NCBI RefSeq assembly: GCF_018207095.1
Contig: NZ_QOCZ01000005.1
Location: forward strand, 1-64,000
Source: Nocardiopsis sp. MG754419
GTDB lineage: Bacteria; Actinomycetota; Actinomycetes; Streptosporangiales; Streptosporangiaceae
Length of the DNA stretch: 64,000 nucleotides
Direction: 5' to 3'
Shown here piece by piece: positions 29,837 to 37,982 of this stretch. Both the position numbers and the translations under genes were made by a program. A model generated the notes under the pieces. That model searched no databases. It was not told the origin of the DNA and saw only the letters and a program-made list of their open reading frames with translations. The number at the start of each line of letters is the position of its first letter. Position 1 is the first letter of the stretch.

Positions 29837-31048
29837 TCAGGCGTCGTCGCCCGCGGCCTCGGTCTTGCGCTTGCGGCTCAGGTAGATCGCCGCGCCGCCG
29901 GCGCCCAGGGTGGCGATACCGGCCGCGACCAGGCCGGCGAGCGCGCCACCGGTCACGGGCAGGGTCGGCTGCTCCTCCTTGGGCGGAGCGGGCTTCTCCT
30001 CGGGCTCGGTCGGCTCGTCGCTCGGGGTCGGCTCGTCGCTCGGCTCGGGGGTCTCGGACGGCTCGTCGGTGGGCGGCGGCGGGGTCTTGCCACCCTCACC
30101 CTCGGTCCACTCGACCCGCGCACCGGCCTGGACGGTGACCTCGTCCTCACCGGCGGTGATGAGGGTCTGGGTCTCCTTGCCCTTGCGCTCGTCCTCGCCC
30201 TTGAAGAGGCGACCGACCTCGGTCGTGGTGGTGGCGGAGACGGTGAAGCCCGCCTCGCCCGGCTCGGCGTCCTCGGGGACGGCGAAGCCCACCGTGTCGC
30301 CGTCGCCGACGGCGTCGACCTTCTCACCGGTCGCGACGTCGACCAGTTCCACGCCCTCGGGCGCGTCGAGGTCGAGTGTGACCTCGCCCGCGTTGGTGGT
30401 GACGGTGAACTCACCGACGACCTCGCCGGCGGTGCCCGCGGCGTGGTTGGGCTCGACCTCCAGGGTGGCGTCGGGCTGCTGCTCGACCGGAACGGCCTCC
30501 GCGAGGAGGTGGTCGTACAGGGCGCGGACGTTCTCCTCGGACTCACCGTCCTTGGTGCCCTGGAACTCGTAGCCGTTACTGAAGTGCCAGACCGCCGCCT
30601 GGGTGGCCGCGACGGCCTCCTTGACCGTCAGACCCTCGATGCCGGTGGCGCCGGCGATGGTCTCCACGTCCACGTGCGGGTAGGAGTTCTGCAGGACCCA
30701 GTTGACCTTGGCGGAGTCGAAGTCGCCCTTGCCCGGGTACTCCTCCCAGTCGCCCTCGACGTAGGAGGTCTTGCGGATGCCCGTGTCGTGGTCGATGCAG
30801 TACGTGCGCAGGGTGCTGCCGTCCTCGCGCACCAGCTGGTAGACGCGGGTGACGGTGGTGCCTCCGAGGCCCATGTCGACGGGGATGCCGTCCTCGATGT
30901 CGCCCTGGTATTCGGCGCGAATGGCGCCCTCGTAGGGTTCCGCCGGTTCGGCGGCCGCGGGGGCGGAAAGGCCGAAGGCGAGAGCCGCGGCGGCGCCGAC
31001 GGCGAGAACCGCACGGCCGGCGTTTCGGGGGAGAACAGACTGGCTCAC
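29837..31048 (-). CDS. Thioester-domain (TQXA) surface protein with LPVTG sorting signal, copy C
   Basis: 403 residues from GTG 31048. Signal peptide to about residue 33 (GLSAPAAAEP). Thioester residues are Cys84 (LRTYCIDHDTG) and Gln150 (VAATQAAVWHF). An acidic beta domain is followed by a Pro/Glu/Ser-rich wall spanner. LPVTG is at 363-367, then helix and SRKRK. It is closest to copy B: the signal peptide, thioester core and sorting signal align throughout, pointing to a recent duplication or gene conversion. ACCGGGA is the likely ribosome site. Confidence 0.88.
   Translation of the reverse strand: MSQSVLPRNAGRAVLAVGAAAALAFGLSAPAAAEPAEPYEGAIRAEYQGDIEDGIPVDMGLGGTTVTRVYQLVREDGSTLRTYCIDHDTGIRKTSYVEGDWEEYPGKGDFDSAKVNWVLQNSYPHVDVETIAGATGIEGLTVKEAVAATQAAVWHFSNGYEFQGTKDGESEENVRALYDHLLAEAVPVEQQPDATLEVEPNHAAGTAGEVVGEFTVTTNAGEVTLDLDAPEGVELVDVATGEKVDAVGDGDTVGFAVPEDAEPGEAGFTVSATTTTEVGRLFKGEDERKGKETQTLITAGEDEVTVQAGARVEWTEGEGGKTPPPPTDEPSETPEPSDEPTPSDEPTEPEEKPAPPKEEQPTLPVTGGALAGLVAAGIATLGAGGAAIYLSRKRKTEAAGDDA
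29892..29962. repeat. 71-bp direct repeat, copy 2 (sorting-signal region of gene C)
   Basis: Identical to 28262-28332, 1630 bases apart in the same orientation. Recombination between the copies would delete most of gene B and its promoter region and leave one fused gene. Confidence 0.9.
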
Positions 31049-31413
31049 ATTGTGTCCCGGTTATCTAGGGGTTACCGGATGGCTCACTCGTGCGGCGAGA
31101 CCACCGGGTGCGGGGGCGGTCGCGATGGCCGGCGACGGGCAGGGGCCGTAAGGGCGGGGACCCACACGGGCGCCTGCCGTTCACTGTGATGGAGCGGGAG
31201 CGGCTCCAACACGAAGGGGGTTCGTGTTCGTCGGGGTCGCGATCCGCCCGGCCGATACTAGCGACCCGAACATGGGCTTCCAACCCGGTTGGCGGAAATT
31301 GTGGACAGCTGTCGTTCAGATCACGACAAGTCCGCATTACAGAGCATGTGTCGAACTCTGAAGAGAATTCTCGGTCCAATGCCGGTCCCTTTTCGGGATC
31401 GCCCCGGTTTCCC
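31049..31413. other. Gap upstream of surface-protein gene C
   Basis: Holds the gene C promoter region, including an AT-richer stretch at 31290-31385. No gene or clear terminator for gene D was seen. Confidence 0.4.
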
Positions 31414-32577
31414 CTACCGGCGTTTTCTTCCCAGAACCAGGATGAGCAGGCCGGACACCACGAGTGCGCCCGCGATGACCAGGAGACCGGACAACCAGGT
31501 GCCGGTGAACGCCAACCCCTCGTCGGGGTTTCGGTCATCGGTCTCCGGGACTTCCGTCACCGCTTCGGGTTCCTCGGTCGGCTCCGCGTCGAGCGGTGCC
31601 GGCTCCTCCGGCGCGACGGTCATCGGCTCGTCGTCGACGTCGCCCGCGGCCGGTTCCTCCGCATGCCAGGTGAACGTCGCCGTGGTGGAACTGGTCGCCA
31701 TGCCCGGCTCCGCGGTGACGAGCGGTTGGGTCCGCACCCCCTCGCGGCCGGTGAACAGTCGTCCCTCCTCCAAGGGCACCGACGAGCCCCGTGCGTGCAG
31801 GGTGACCACCCCGGCCGGCACCGACGGGTCCACGGCGAGGTAGACCTCGTCGCCGTCCGAGGCCAGGGACACCTCCCGGCCCTCGGAGTCGACCAGCCAT
31901 GACGCGGGCGCGCCGCGTACCGACAGCCGCACCGGCTCCTCGCCCGCGCTGGTGATCGTCAACGGGCCCAGGGGTTCGGCGGGGGCCACGGCCTCCACAT
32001 GGGTGGGGGACAGTTCCAGCGACCGGGCGGTGGTGCCGCCCTGCGCAGCGGTGCTGCCCTCGACCAGGTGGTCGAACACGCGCAGGACGTCCTCGGGGTT
32101 GGCCTCCCGGTCCGGCTCGGCCCCGTCCAGCACGTGCCACAGGGCCGCCTGGGTGGCGGCGATCGCCGTCTGCTCCTCCAGCAGTGGCACCCCCGTGGAC
32201 AGGCCCAGGGAGAGCAGCGGCAGGTGGGGGTAGGAGTTGCTCACGATCCAGTTCGCCCGGTCGGCCGGGTCCGTGGCCCAGGCCGTGTCCGTCCACTCGG
32301 GGCGGTCGGCCCACGCCGACTCCACGTAGGCCGTGCGGGGGCGCACCTCCTCGTCCGCCACCATCGCGTAGGCGCGCACCGAGTCCTCGTCGGCCACGCG
32401 CAGGCTGAACAGCGCCGTGTCCGGTTCCCGTCCGTCGTCGAGCACGACGGGAAGACCCGCCACCGGATCGCGGTCCACGCGGGAGAAATCGTCGGCGTGG
32501 ACGGGCGAAACGGAGAGGGTGCCGATCAGTGCGGTGGCGGAAAGCAACGCGGCGCACCGACGCAAGATGCCGGACAT
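31414..32577 (-). CDS. Degenerate thioester-domain surface protein, LAFTG sorting signal, copy D (cysteine lost)
   Basis: 387 residues from ATG 32577, which has GGGAG nine bases upstream. Signal peptide to about residue 28 (SVSPVHADD). The domain aligns with copies A-C: SVRAYAMVADEEVRPRTAYVE stands where the others have LRTYCID...YVEGDW, and the glutamine motif IAATQAALWHV is kept (Gln143). The reactive cysteine is replaced by Ala71 (GCG codon, complement of 32365-32367). This copy therefore cannot form the Cys-Gln thioester. LAFTG at 355-359, a long hydrophobic helix and RKRR complete the sorting signal. The gene is otherwise intact, so it is not a pseudogene. It is divergent from gatB. Confidence 0.82.
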   Translation of the reverse strand: MSGILRRCAALLSATALIGTLSVSPVHADDFSRVDRDPVAGLPVVLDDGREPDTALFSLRVADEDSVRAYAMVADEEVRPRTAYVESAWADRPEWTDTAWATDPADRANWIVSNSYPHLPLLSLGLSTGVPLLEEQTAIAATQAALWHVLDGAEPDREANPEDVLRVFDHLVEGSTAAQGGTTARSLELSPTHVEAVAPAEPLGPLTITSAGEEPVRLSVRGAPASWLVDSEGREVSLASDGDEVYLAVDPSVPAGVVTLHARGSSVPLEEGRLFTGREGVRTQPLVTAEPGMATSSTTATFTWHAEEPAAGDVDDEPMTVAPEEPAPLDAEPTEEPEAVTEVPETDDRNPDEGLAFTGTWLSGLLVIAGALVVSGLLILVLGRKRR

Positions 32578-32825
32578 GCTCAGGCGCTCCCGGGCGAAGG
32601 ACGATCGGGGCGACCCTGCCCCGACCGGCGAATTCGTGTTTCTGGGCAATTAAGACTAACGGTCCGGCACCCTGAGTGACGGTAGATCACCTCTACAGCG
32701 GCCCAATCGTGTGCGGGCCGTGACATCCGTCGGTCCCACCACATCCGTGAACGGGCGCGGAGGGGCCCGCGACCTCGGTAGGCTGACCGGGAAGGTATGT
32801 CCTCTACTGAAACGGGTTTGCGGCG

Positions 32826-34337
32826 ATGGCCCACGCGGTAACTCCAAGCTTCGAGCAGGCACTGACCAGGTACGAACCGGTGCTCGGCCTGGAGACCCAC
32901 ATCGAGCTGGGCACCGCCTCCAAGATGTTCTGCCCCTGCCCCACCGCCTTCGGCGCCGAGCCCAACACCCAGGTGTGCCCGGTGTGTCTGGCCTTCCCGG
33001 GTTCGCTGCCGGTGGTCAACGAGAAGGCCGTGGAGGGAGCGATCCGTCTGGGACTGGCGCTCAACTGCTCCATCGCCCCCTGGGGCCGGTTCGCCCGGAA
33101 GAACTACTTCTACCCGGACATGCCGAAGAACTACCAGATCTCCCAGTACGACGAGCCGATCTGCGTCGACGGTCACCTCGACGTCACCGTCGACACCCCC
33201 GACGGCCCCCGCGAGTTCCGGATCGAGATCGAGCGCGTGCACATGGAGGAGGACACCGGCAAGTCCTCCCACGTCGGCGGTTCCACCGGGCGGATCCACG
33301 GTGCCAGCCACTCCAACGTGGACTACAACCGTGCGGGCATCCCGCTACTGGAGATCGTCACCAAGCCCATCACCGACACCGGTGATCTGGCGCCCATGGT
33401 CGCCCGCGCCTACGCCGCGGAGCTCCGTGACCTCGTGCGCTCCCTCGGGATCTCCGACGTGCGCATGGAGGAGGGCTCCATGCGCTGCGACGTGAACGTG
33501 TCCGTCAACGCGATCGGAGCCTCGGAGTGGGGCACCCGCAGTGAGACGAAGAACGTCAACTCGCTGCGCTCGGTGGAGCGGGCCGTGCGCTCGGAGATCG
33601 AGCGTCAGGCCGGTGTGCTCGACGACGGCGGTCGCGTCGTCCAGGAGACCCGCCACTTCCAGGAGCACCTCGGTCGCAGCACCTCGGGCCGTTCCAAGGA
33701 GGAGGCCCAGGACTACCGCTACTTCCCGGACCCCGACCTGGTCCCGGTGGCCCCGTCCGAGCAGTGGATCGAGGAACTGCGCGCCACCCTGCCCGAGCTG
33801 CCCGCGGCCCAGCGTGCCCGCGTGAAGGCCGAGTGGGAGCTCACCGACACCGAGCTGCGCGACCTGGTCAACGCCGACGCCATCGGTCTGGTGGAGGACA
33901 CCGTCGTCCAAGGCGCTCCCTCGGCGGAGGCGCGCAAGCTGTGGCTGAACGAGCTGTCGCGCCGCGCCACCGAGCAGGAGGTGGAGCTGGGCGCGCTGCC
34001 CATCACCCCCGCCCAGGTCGCTCGGATCATCGCGCTGGTCGCCGAGGGTACGCTCACCAACAAGCTCGCCCGCCAGGTGGTCGAGGGCGTGCTCGCCGGT
34101 GAGGGCGAGCCCGACGCCGTGGTGGAGGCCCGTGGCCTCAAGGTCGTCAGCGACGACGGTGCGTTGGGCACCGCCGTCGACGAGGCGATCGCCGACAACC
34201 CCGACGCCGCGGACAAGGTCCGTGGCGGCAAGGTCGCCGCGGCCGGCGCCCTCGTGGGAGCGGTGATGAAGGCGACCCGTGGACAGGCCGACGCGGGGCG
34301 GGCCCGTGAGCTCATCCTGGAGAAGCTCACCCAGTAG
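32826..34337 (+). CDS. gatB: Glu-tRNA(Gln) amidotransferase subunit B
   Basis: Kinase and tRNA-binding subunit: it phosphorylates the glutamyl-tRNA and receives ammonia from GatA. 503 residues. The opening [19 protein letters not shown] and CPVCLAFPG carry the zinc-type cysteines of GatB. The C-terminal helical tail/YqeY domain ends at KLTQ. The ATG at 32826 gives the usual N-terminus. The gene has its own upstream region because it is divergent from surface-protein gene D. Confidence 0.96.
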   Translation: MAHAVTPSFEQALTRYEPVLGLETHIELGTASKMFCPCPTAFGAEPNTQVCPVCLAFPGSLPVVNEKAVEGAIRLGLALNCSIAPWGRFARKNYFYPDMPKNYQISQYDEPICVDGHLDVTVDTPDGPREFRIEIERVHMEEDTGKSSHVGGSTGRIHGASHSNVDYNRAGIPLLEIVTKPITDTGDLAPMVARAYAAELRDLVRSLGISDVRMEEGSMRCDVNVSVNAIGASEWGTRSETKNVNSLRSVERAVRSEIERQAGVLDDGGRVVQETRHFQEHLGRSTSGRSKEEAQDYRYFPDPDLVPVAPSEQWIEELRATLPELPAAQRARVKAEWELTDTELRDLVNADAIGLVEDTVVQGAPSAEARKLWLNELSRRATEQEVELGALPITPAQVARIIALVAEGTLTNKLARQVVEGVLAGEGEPDAVVEARGLKVVSDDGALGTAVDEAIADNPDAADKVRGGKVAAAGALVGAVMKATRGQADAGRARELILEKLTQ

Positions 34338-34346
34338 TCTTCGGTC

Positions 34347-34367
34347 GCCGGCGGGATCACCGCCGGC
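34347..34367 (+). terminator. First gatB terminator hairpin
   Basis: GCCGGCGG-GATCA-CCGCCGGC, 8-bp stem, 10 bases after the stop. Confidence 0.6.
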
Positions 34368-34430
34368 GGTGGACGACGGGGCGAAGACCCGACGGCCGAT
34401 GGCCGATCCGGGTCCCCCCGGCTCCGTGCG

Positions 34431-34460
34431 GCGTCGTGGGGCCGTAGGGCCCCGCGACGC
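34431..34460 (+). terminator. Second, stronger gatB terminator
   Basis: A 13-bp stem (GCGTCGTGGGGCC with GGCCCCGCGACGC, one U-G pair) closes a 4-base loop and is followed by CGATCCCTTT. Confidence 0.75.
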
Positions 34461-34677
34461 CGATCCCTTTCGTAGGGCGCAGAAACCCGAAACCGAGATC
34501 ACCGAGAGTAGTCGTTCCGTCGTCATCTCTCAGCCGGTCCTCAATCGCCGTGTGACCTTGGTTGCGTAGGGTGTCCACGCACGGGGGGTGCGTGCGGTCC
34601 ACCGCGTCCTGAGTCGAGTGATCACGAGGTGGGTACTCCATGTCCGAGGAGAGAGCCTGGCGCAGGGGAGGCCCCTG

Positions 34678-37383
34678 ATGGGCTTCAAGGCACGCCGCCT
34701 GGCGGTGTTCGGGCTCGGGGCGCTCTTTCTCCTCTACCTCCTGGGGACGCTCATCCCCGCGGGGGAGAGCACACTGGCGGACACGCTGGGCCAATGGCCC
34801 GGAGCCGTGGTCGCCGGCGCGGCGGGTGCGTCCCTGCTGCTCGCCTCCCGGAGGTGGGCCCGCACCGGGGCCGACCGGGAGGCCCACGTCGACGGCGCCG
34901 ACGGCTCGGCCGCGCTGCGGTTCCTCGGGTTCGCCGCCCTCGCCTGGTGCGCGGGTGCGCTCACTCACGCCATCACACGGACGTTCAGCGCCGGTTCGGT
35001 CTTCTCCCTCACCCTGGGTGATCTCTTCGCGTTGGGCGCGCTGCCACTCTTCGTGATCGGTTTCACGCGGTTCGCACCCTGGCCGGGCGGACTGCGCACG
35101 GCCACGCGGCACATCACCGACAGTTACGTGTGCGCCGCCGCGGTCTTCTCCGTCGTGTGGATACTGCTGTTCTCCCCGCTGTACGAGGAGTTGGGCGAGG
35201 GCGCGGGGCTGCTCGGGTTCGCGTTGGTGTACCCGGTGGCCGACATCGTGGTCCTGTGCCTGCTCATCCCGCTGGTGTTCATGTCGCCGCACAGCACGCG
35301 CCGTGCCGTGTTGGTGGCCATCGGCGCCCTGGTCTTCATCGCCGCCTCCGACATGATCGGCGCGGTCACCCGTCTCACCGGGCCGCCCGTGGCCGGCGGC
35401 ATCGAACAGCCCGTGCGCTTCCTCGGCTTCGCCCTGCTGGGCGCCCTGCCGTGGCTGGTGGAGCACCGGCCCGGGGCCCGGCCGCGCCGGATCACCGGGC
35501 GCGGGCTGTACCGGTTCGCGCCCGAGTTCGCCGCCCTGGGCGCGGTCCTGGTGGCCACGCTCGTGCTCACCGTGGGGTCGCTGCGCCTGCCCGACGTGGC
35601 CCCGGTGCTGCCGCTCGCCGCGGGGACCGCCGTGGTCGTGCTGGTGGTGCGCGTGCTGGGGATGCTGGAGGAGAACGCCACCCTCACGCGCATGGTCCGC
35701 AACCGGGAGGGGCACTTCAACGAACTGGCCCGCAACAGCGGCGACGTCATCCTGGTGCTCGACCGCGACGGTGGGGTGTTCTACCTGAGTCCGGGCACGG
35801 CCGAGGCGTTCGGCTACCGGCTGGACGACGTGCTGGCCGCCCCCGTCACCACGCTCATCCACCCCGAGGACCTGTCCCGGACCAAGGTCGCCTCCGACCT
35901 GTTCTACCAGCGCAACGGTCAGGGTGTGCACCTGCGGCTGCGGGTGCGCGCCGCCGACGGCACCTGGCGGCACACCGAGTCGACGGCCTCCCTGTACGAA
36001 CAGCCCGGAGAACCCGACCGGCTGCTGGTGACCACGCGGGACATCAGCGCGCAGGTGGCGCTGCAGGACCAGGTGGAGCACCTGACCTTCCACGACGGCG
36101 TCACGGGCCTTCCCAACCGGGCCTACCTGGAGGAGCGGGCCAGCGACGTCCTGGCGCACCGCGCGATCAACATCGAGCACGCCGGTGACGTCGCGGTGAT
36201 CTTCCTGGACCTGGACGGCTTCACCGCGGTCAACGACTCGGCCGGGCACGTGCGCGGCGACCACATGCTCGGGCAGGCCGCGCGGCGGTTGCGCGGCGAA
36301 CTGGACTCCAACGCGACGCTCGCGCGCTGGGGCGGAGACGAGTTCGCGGTCCTGGTCGAGGACGTGCCCAAGGCACAGCGCGTCGTGGACCTGGCCGAAC
36401 GCCTGGGCCGGGTGATCGCCTCCGAACCCTTCCAGGTGGCGGACCGGGACATCGTGCTGACCGCGAGCATCGGCGTGGCCTTCGCCGAGCCCTCCACCGA
36501 CAGCGGCGAGCTGCTGCGCAACGCCGACGTGGCGATGACCCGGGCCAAGGAGCGCGGTGCGGGCAACGTCGAGGTGTACGCGGCGCACATGCACGACATG
36601 GTCGTCTCCCGGCTCGAACTGCAGATCCGCCTGCGTCAGGCACTGAGCAACGGCGAGTTCCTGCTGGAGTACCAGCCCATCGTCGACCTGGGGACGTCCC
36701 AGGTCACGGCGGTGGAGGCGCTGGTGCGCTGGGACCGCGACGGCGAGATCGTCGGTCCGGACGCCTTCATCGGTGCGGCCGAGGAGTCCGGACTGATCGT
36801 GCCGCTGGGGGAGTGGATCCTGCGGGAGGCCTGCGAGAAGGTCGCCGTGTGGCGGGTGTCGGACTGGGACATCGGCCTGTCGGTCAACCTGTCCGTCAAG
36901 CAGGTGTTGTCGCCCCGCTTCGTGCGGACCGTCGAGGGGGTGCTCGCCGAGACGGGCCTGCCCGCCGAGGTGCTGACCCTGGAGGTGGACGAGGAGGTCC
37001 TCCTCAACGACCAGGACGAGGCGGTCCGACGCCTCGGTGAGCTCCGGGACCTGGGTGTGCGGCTGGCCATCGACGACTACGGCATGGGGTACGCGTCCCT
37101 GGCCCACCTGCGTGAGCTGAGTGTGGACGCCATCAAGATCGACCCGTCGTTCATCGCCGACCTGGGCCGCGACGACACGGTCACGCTGCTCACGCACACG
37201 ATCATCCAGCTCGGCCGCGACCTCGGCGTCCAGGTGGTGGCCGAGGGCATCGAACGCCCCGAGCAGTTGGAACAGCTGCGGGTCATGGGCTGCGACCACG
37301 GTCAGGGCTTCCTGGTGGCCCGTCCCATGCCCGCGGGCGGTGTGGAGTCCCTCGTGGGCGGCGAGGCCGGCGTGAACCTGTAG
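34678..37383 (+). CDS. cdgC: Membrane-bound PAS-GGDEF-EAL c-di-GMP enzyme, CdgC-like
   Basis: 901 residues from ATG 34678, which follows GGGGAGG. About nine hydrophobic helices occupy residues ~5-325. A PAS domain follows (FNELARNSGDVILVLDRDG to TTRDISAQV), then GGDEF (HDGVTGLPNR, active-site RWGGDEF) and EAL (VEALVRWDRDG, LSVNLS, AIDDYGMGYASL, IKIDPSF, VVAEGIE, CDHGQGF). Both catalytic signatures are intact. The syntenic Streptomyces gene (SCO5511, from memory) is cdgC, which acts in aerial development. Position right after gatB and before ilvB agrees. The symbol rests on synteny and architecture. Confidence 0.86.
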   Translation: MGFKARRLAVFGLGALFLLYLLGTLIPAGESTLADTLGQWPGAVVAGAAGASLLLASRRWARTGADREAHVDGADGSAALRFLGFAALAWCAGALTHAITRTFSAGSVFSLTLGDLFALGALPLFVIGFTRFAPWPGGLRTATRHITDSYVCAAAVFSVVWILLFSPLYEELGEGAGLLGFALVYPVADIVVLCLLIPLVFMSPHSTRRAVLVAIGALVFIAASDMIGAVTRLTGPPVAGGIEQPVRFLGFALLGALPWLVEHRPGARPRRITGRGLYRFAPEFAALGAVLVATLVLTVGSLRLPDVAPVLPLAAGTAVVVLVVRVLGMLEENATLTRMVRNREGHFNELARNSGDVILVLDRDGGVFYLSPGTAEAFGYRLDDVLAAPVTTLIHPEDLSRTKVASDLFYQRNGQGVHLRLRVRAADGTWRHTESTASLYEQPGEPDRLLVTTRDISAQVALQDQVEHLTFHDGVTGLPNRAYLEERASDVLAHRAINIEHAGDVAVIFLDLDGFTAVNDSAGHVRGDHMLGQAARRLRGELDSNATLARWGGDEFAVLVEDVPKAQRVVDLAERLGRVIASEPFQVADRDIVLTASIGVAFAEPSTDSGELLRNADVAMTRAKERGAGNVEVYAAHMHDMVVSRLELQIRLRQALSNGEFLLEYQPIVDLGTSQVTAVEALVRWDRDGEIVGPDAFIGAAEESGLIVPLGEWILREACEKVAVWRVSDWDIGLSVNLSVKQVLSPRFVRTVEGVLAETGLPAEVLTLEVDEEVLLNDQDEAVRRLGELRDLGVRLAIDDYGMGYASLAHLRELSVDAIKIDPSFIADLGRDDTVTLLTHTIIQLGRDLGVQVVAEGIERPEQLEQLRVMGCDHGQGFLVARPMPAGGVESLVGGEAGVNL

Positions 37384-37386
37384 GGC

Positions 37387-37424
37387 GCCCACCGCCGCAT
37401 GCGGTGTCCGGGGCGCCGGTGGGC
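37387..37424 (+). terminator. Possible terminator after the cdgC-like gene
   Basis: GCCCACCG pairs with CGGTGGGC around an inner CCGCATGCGG palindrome, a few bases after the stop. Confidence 0.5.
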
Positions 37425-37793
37425 CCGGGCGGGCACCCGGAGGCGCCCTCGCCGTGTCTCGGGGCGCGCCCTGGGGTCCGCGTTCGCGTGCCTCCGGGCC
37501 CGCGCGGGCCGCGACCCTCGGCCCGCCCGTCGACGCCGGGGTACCGGGGCCCATCGCGCACGCCGGTGAAGAATCGCCCGCTATGGACTGTTCAGTCCCC
37601 CTAACGACCGATGTGTCGTTGCCCTGTGACGTGTTCTGCGTTACACCCGGTGCGGGCCGTACGTGTATTCGTGCAGGTCGGAGTGGTTTCGCGGGGAAGG
37701 GGGTTGCCGTATGCTGACATCGACGTCTCGAATAGTGAGACATTATTAAGTTCTGGTTGACGGGTGCCCGCTCTTTCGGCCAATGTTGTCAGC
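37425..37793. other. ilvB promoter region
   Basis: No gene. GC-rich to about 37570, then AT-richer. It contains the inverted repeat at 37725-37741 and the start of the attenuated leader. Exact -35 and -10 boxes could not be fixed. Confidence 0.45.
37725..37741. promoter_or_regulatory. Candidate IclR-type (NdgR/LtbR) operator before ilvB
   Basis: GTCTCGAATAGTGAGAC has perfect 5-bp arms. The same pattern TCTCG(N6)TGAGA occurs at 46471, 46946 and 49738, always near branched-chain genes or the 29-codon unit. It contains the ATAGTGnGA core that I recall for Corynebacterium LtbR sites. Confidence 0.6.
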
Positions 37794-37844
37794 GTGCAGA
37801 ACAACTCCCTGATTCTCGTACTTGGTCGGCGCGCAGCCCACTGA
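37794..37844 (+). CDS. ilvB leader peptide (branched-chain attenuator)
   Basis: A 16-residue frame from GTG: MQNNSLILVLGRRAAH. The run Leu-Ile-Leu-Val-Leu uses CTG, ATT, CTC, GTA and CTT, several of them rare in this genome, so ribosome stalling would report on charged Leu, Ile and Val tRNAs. It is followed directly by a pause hairpin and a terminator before ilvB. Confidence 0.85.
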   Translation: MQNNSLILVLGRRAAH

Positions 37845-37899
37845 GTTTCTTCTGCTGCGCGCCACCCCTCGACCGCCACCGGGCGGTGGGGGTTTTTTT
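37828..37899 (+). terminator. ilvB attenuator: pause hairpin and intrinsic terminator
   Basis: GGCGCGCAG (37828-37836) pairs with CTGCGCGCC (37855-37863) across the leader stop codon. It is followed by ACCGCCACC/GGTGGGGGT (37872-37893, one G-G mismatch) and seven T residues (37893-37899), a rare strong U-tract for this genome. Ribosome position on the leader peptide would decide between structures. Confidence 0.8.
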
Positions 37900-37982
37900 A
37901 TTGCCGCACCAGGCCACGAGAACCGGAACCACCACCTCCAGAGCCTCACCGCAGCTCTGGGCCCTCGCTGAAGGATCTTGAG

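Noticed and set aside
31414-32577. Copy D as a pseudogene
   Set aside because: The cysteine is lost, but frame, signal peptide, glutamine motif, sorting signal and codon bias are intact.
34357-37743. Open frame of over 1100 codons on the minus strand across the cdgC-like gene
   Set aside because: It is antisense to a gene with clear PAS, GGDEF and EAL motifs. Long antisense frames arise from the G/C third-position bias; the translation is His/Gly/Arg-rich with no domain.
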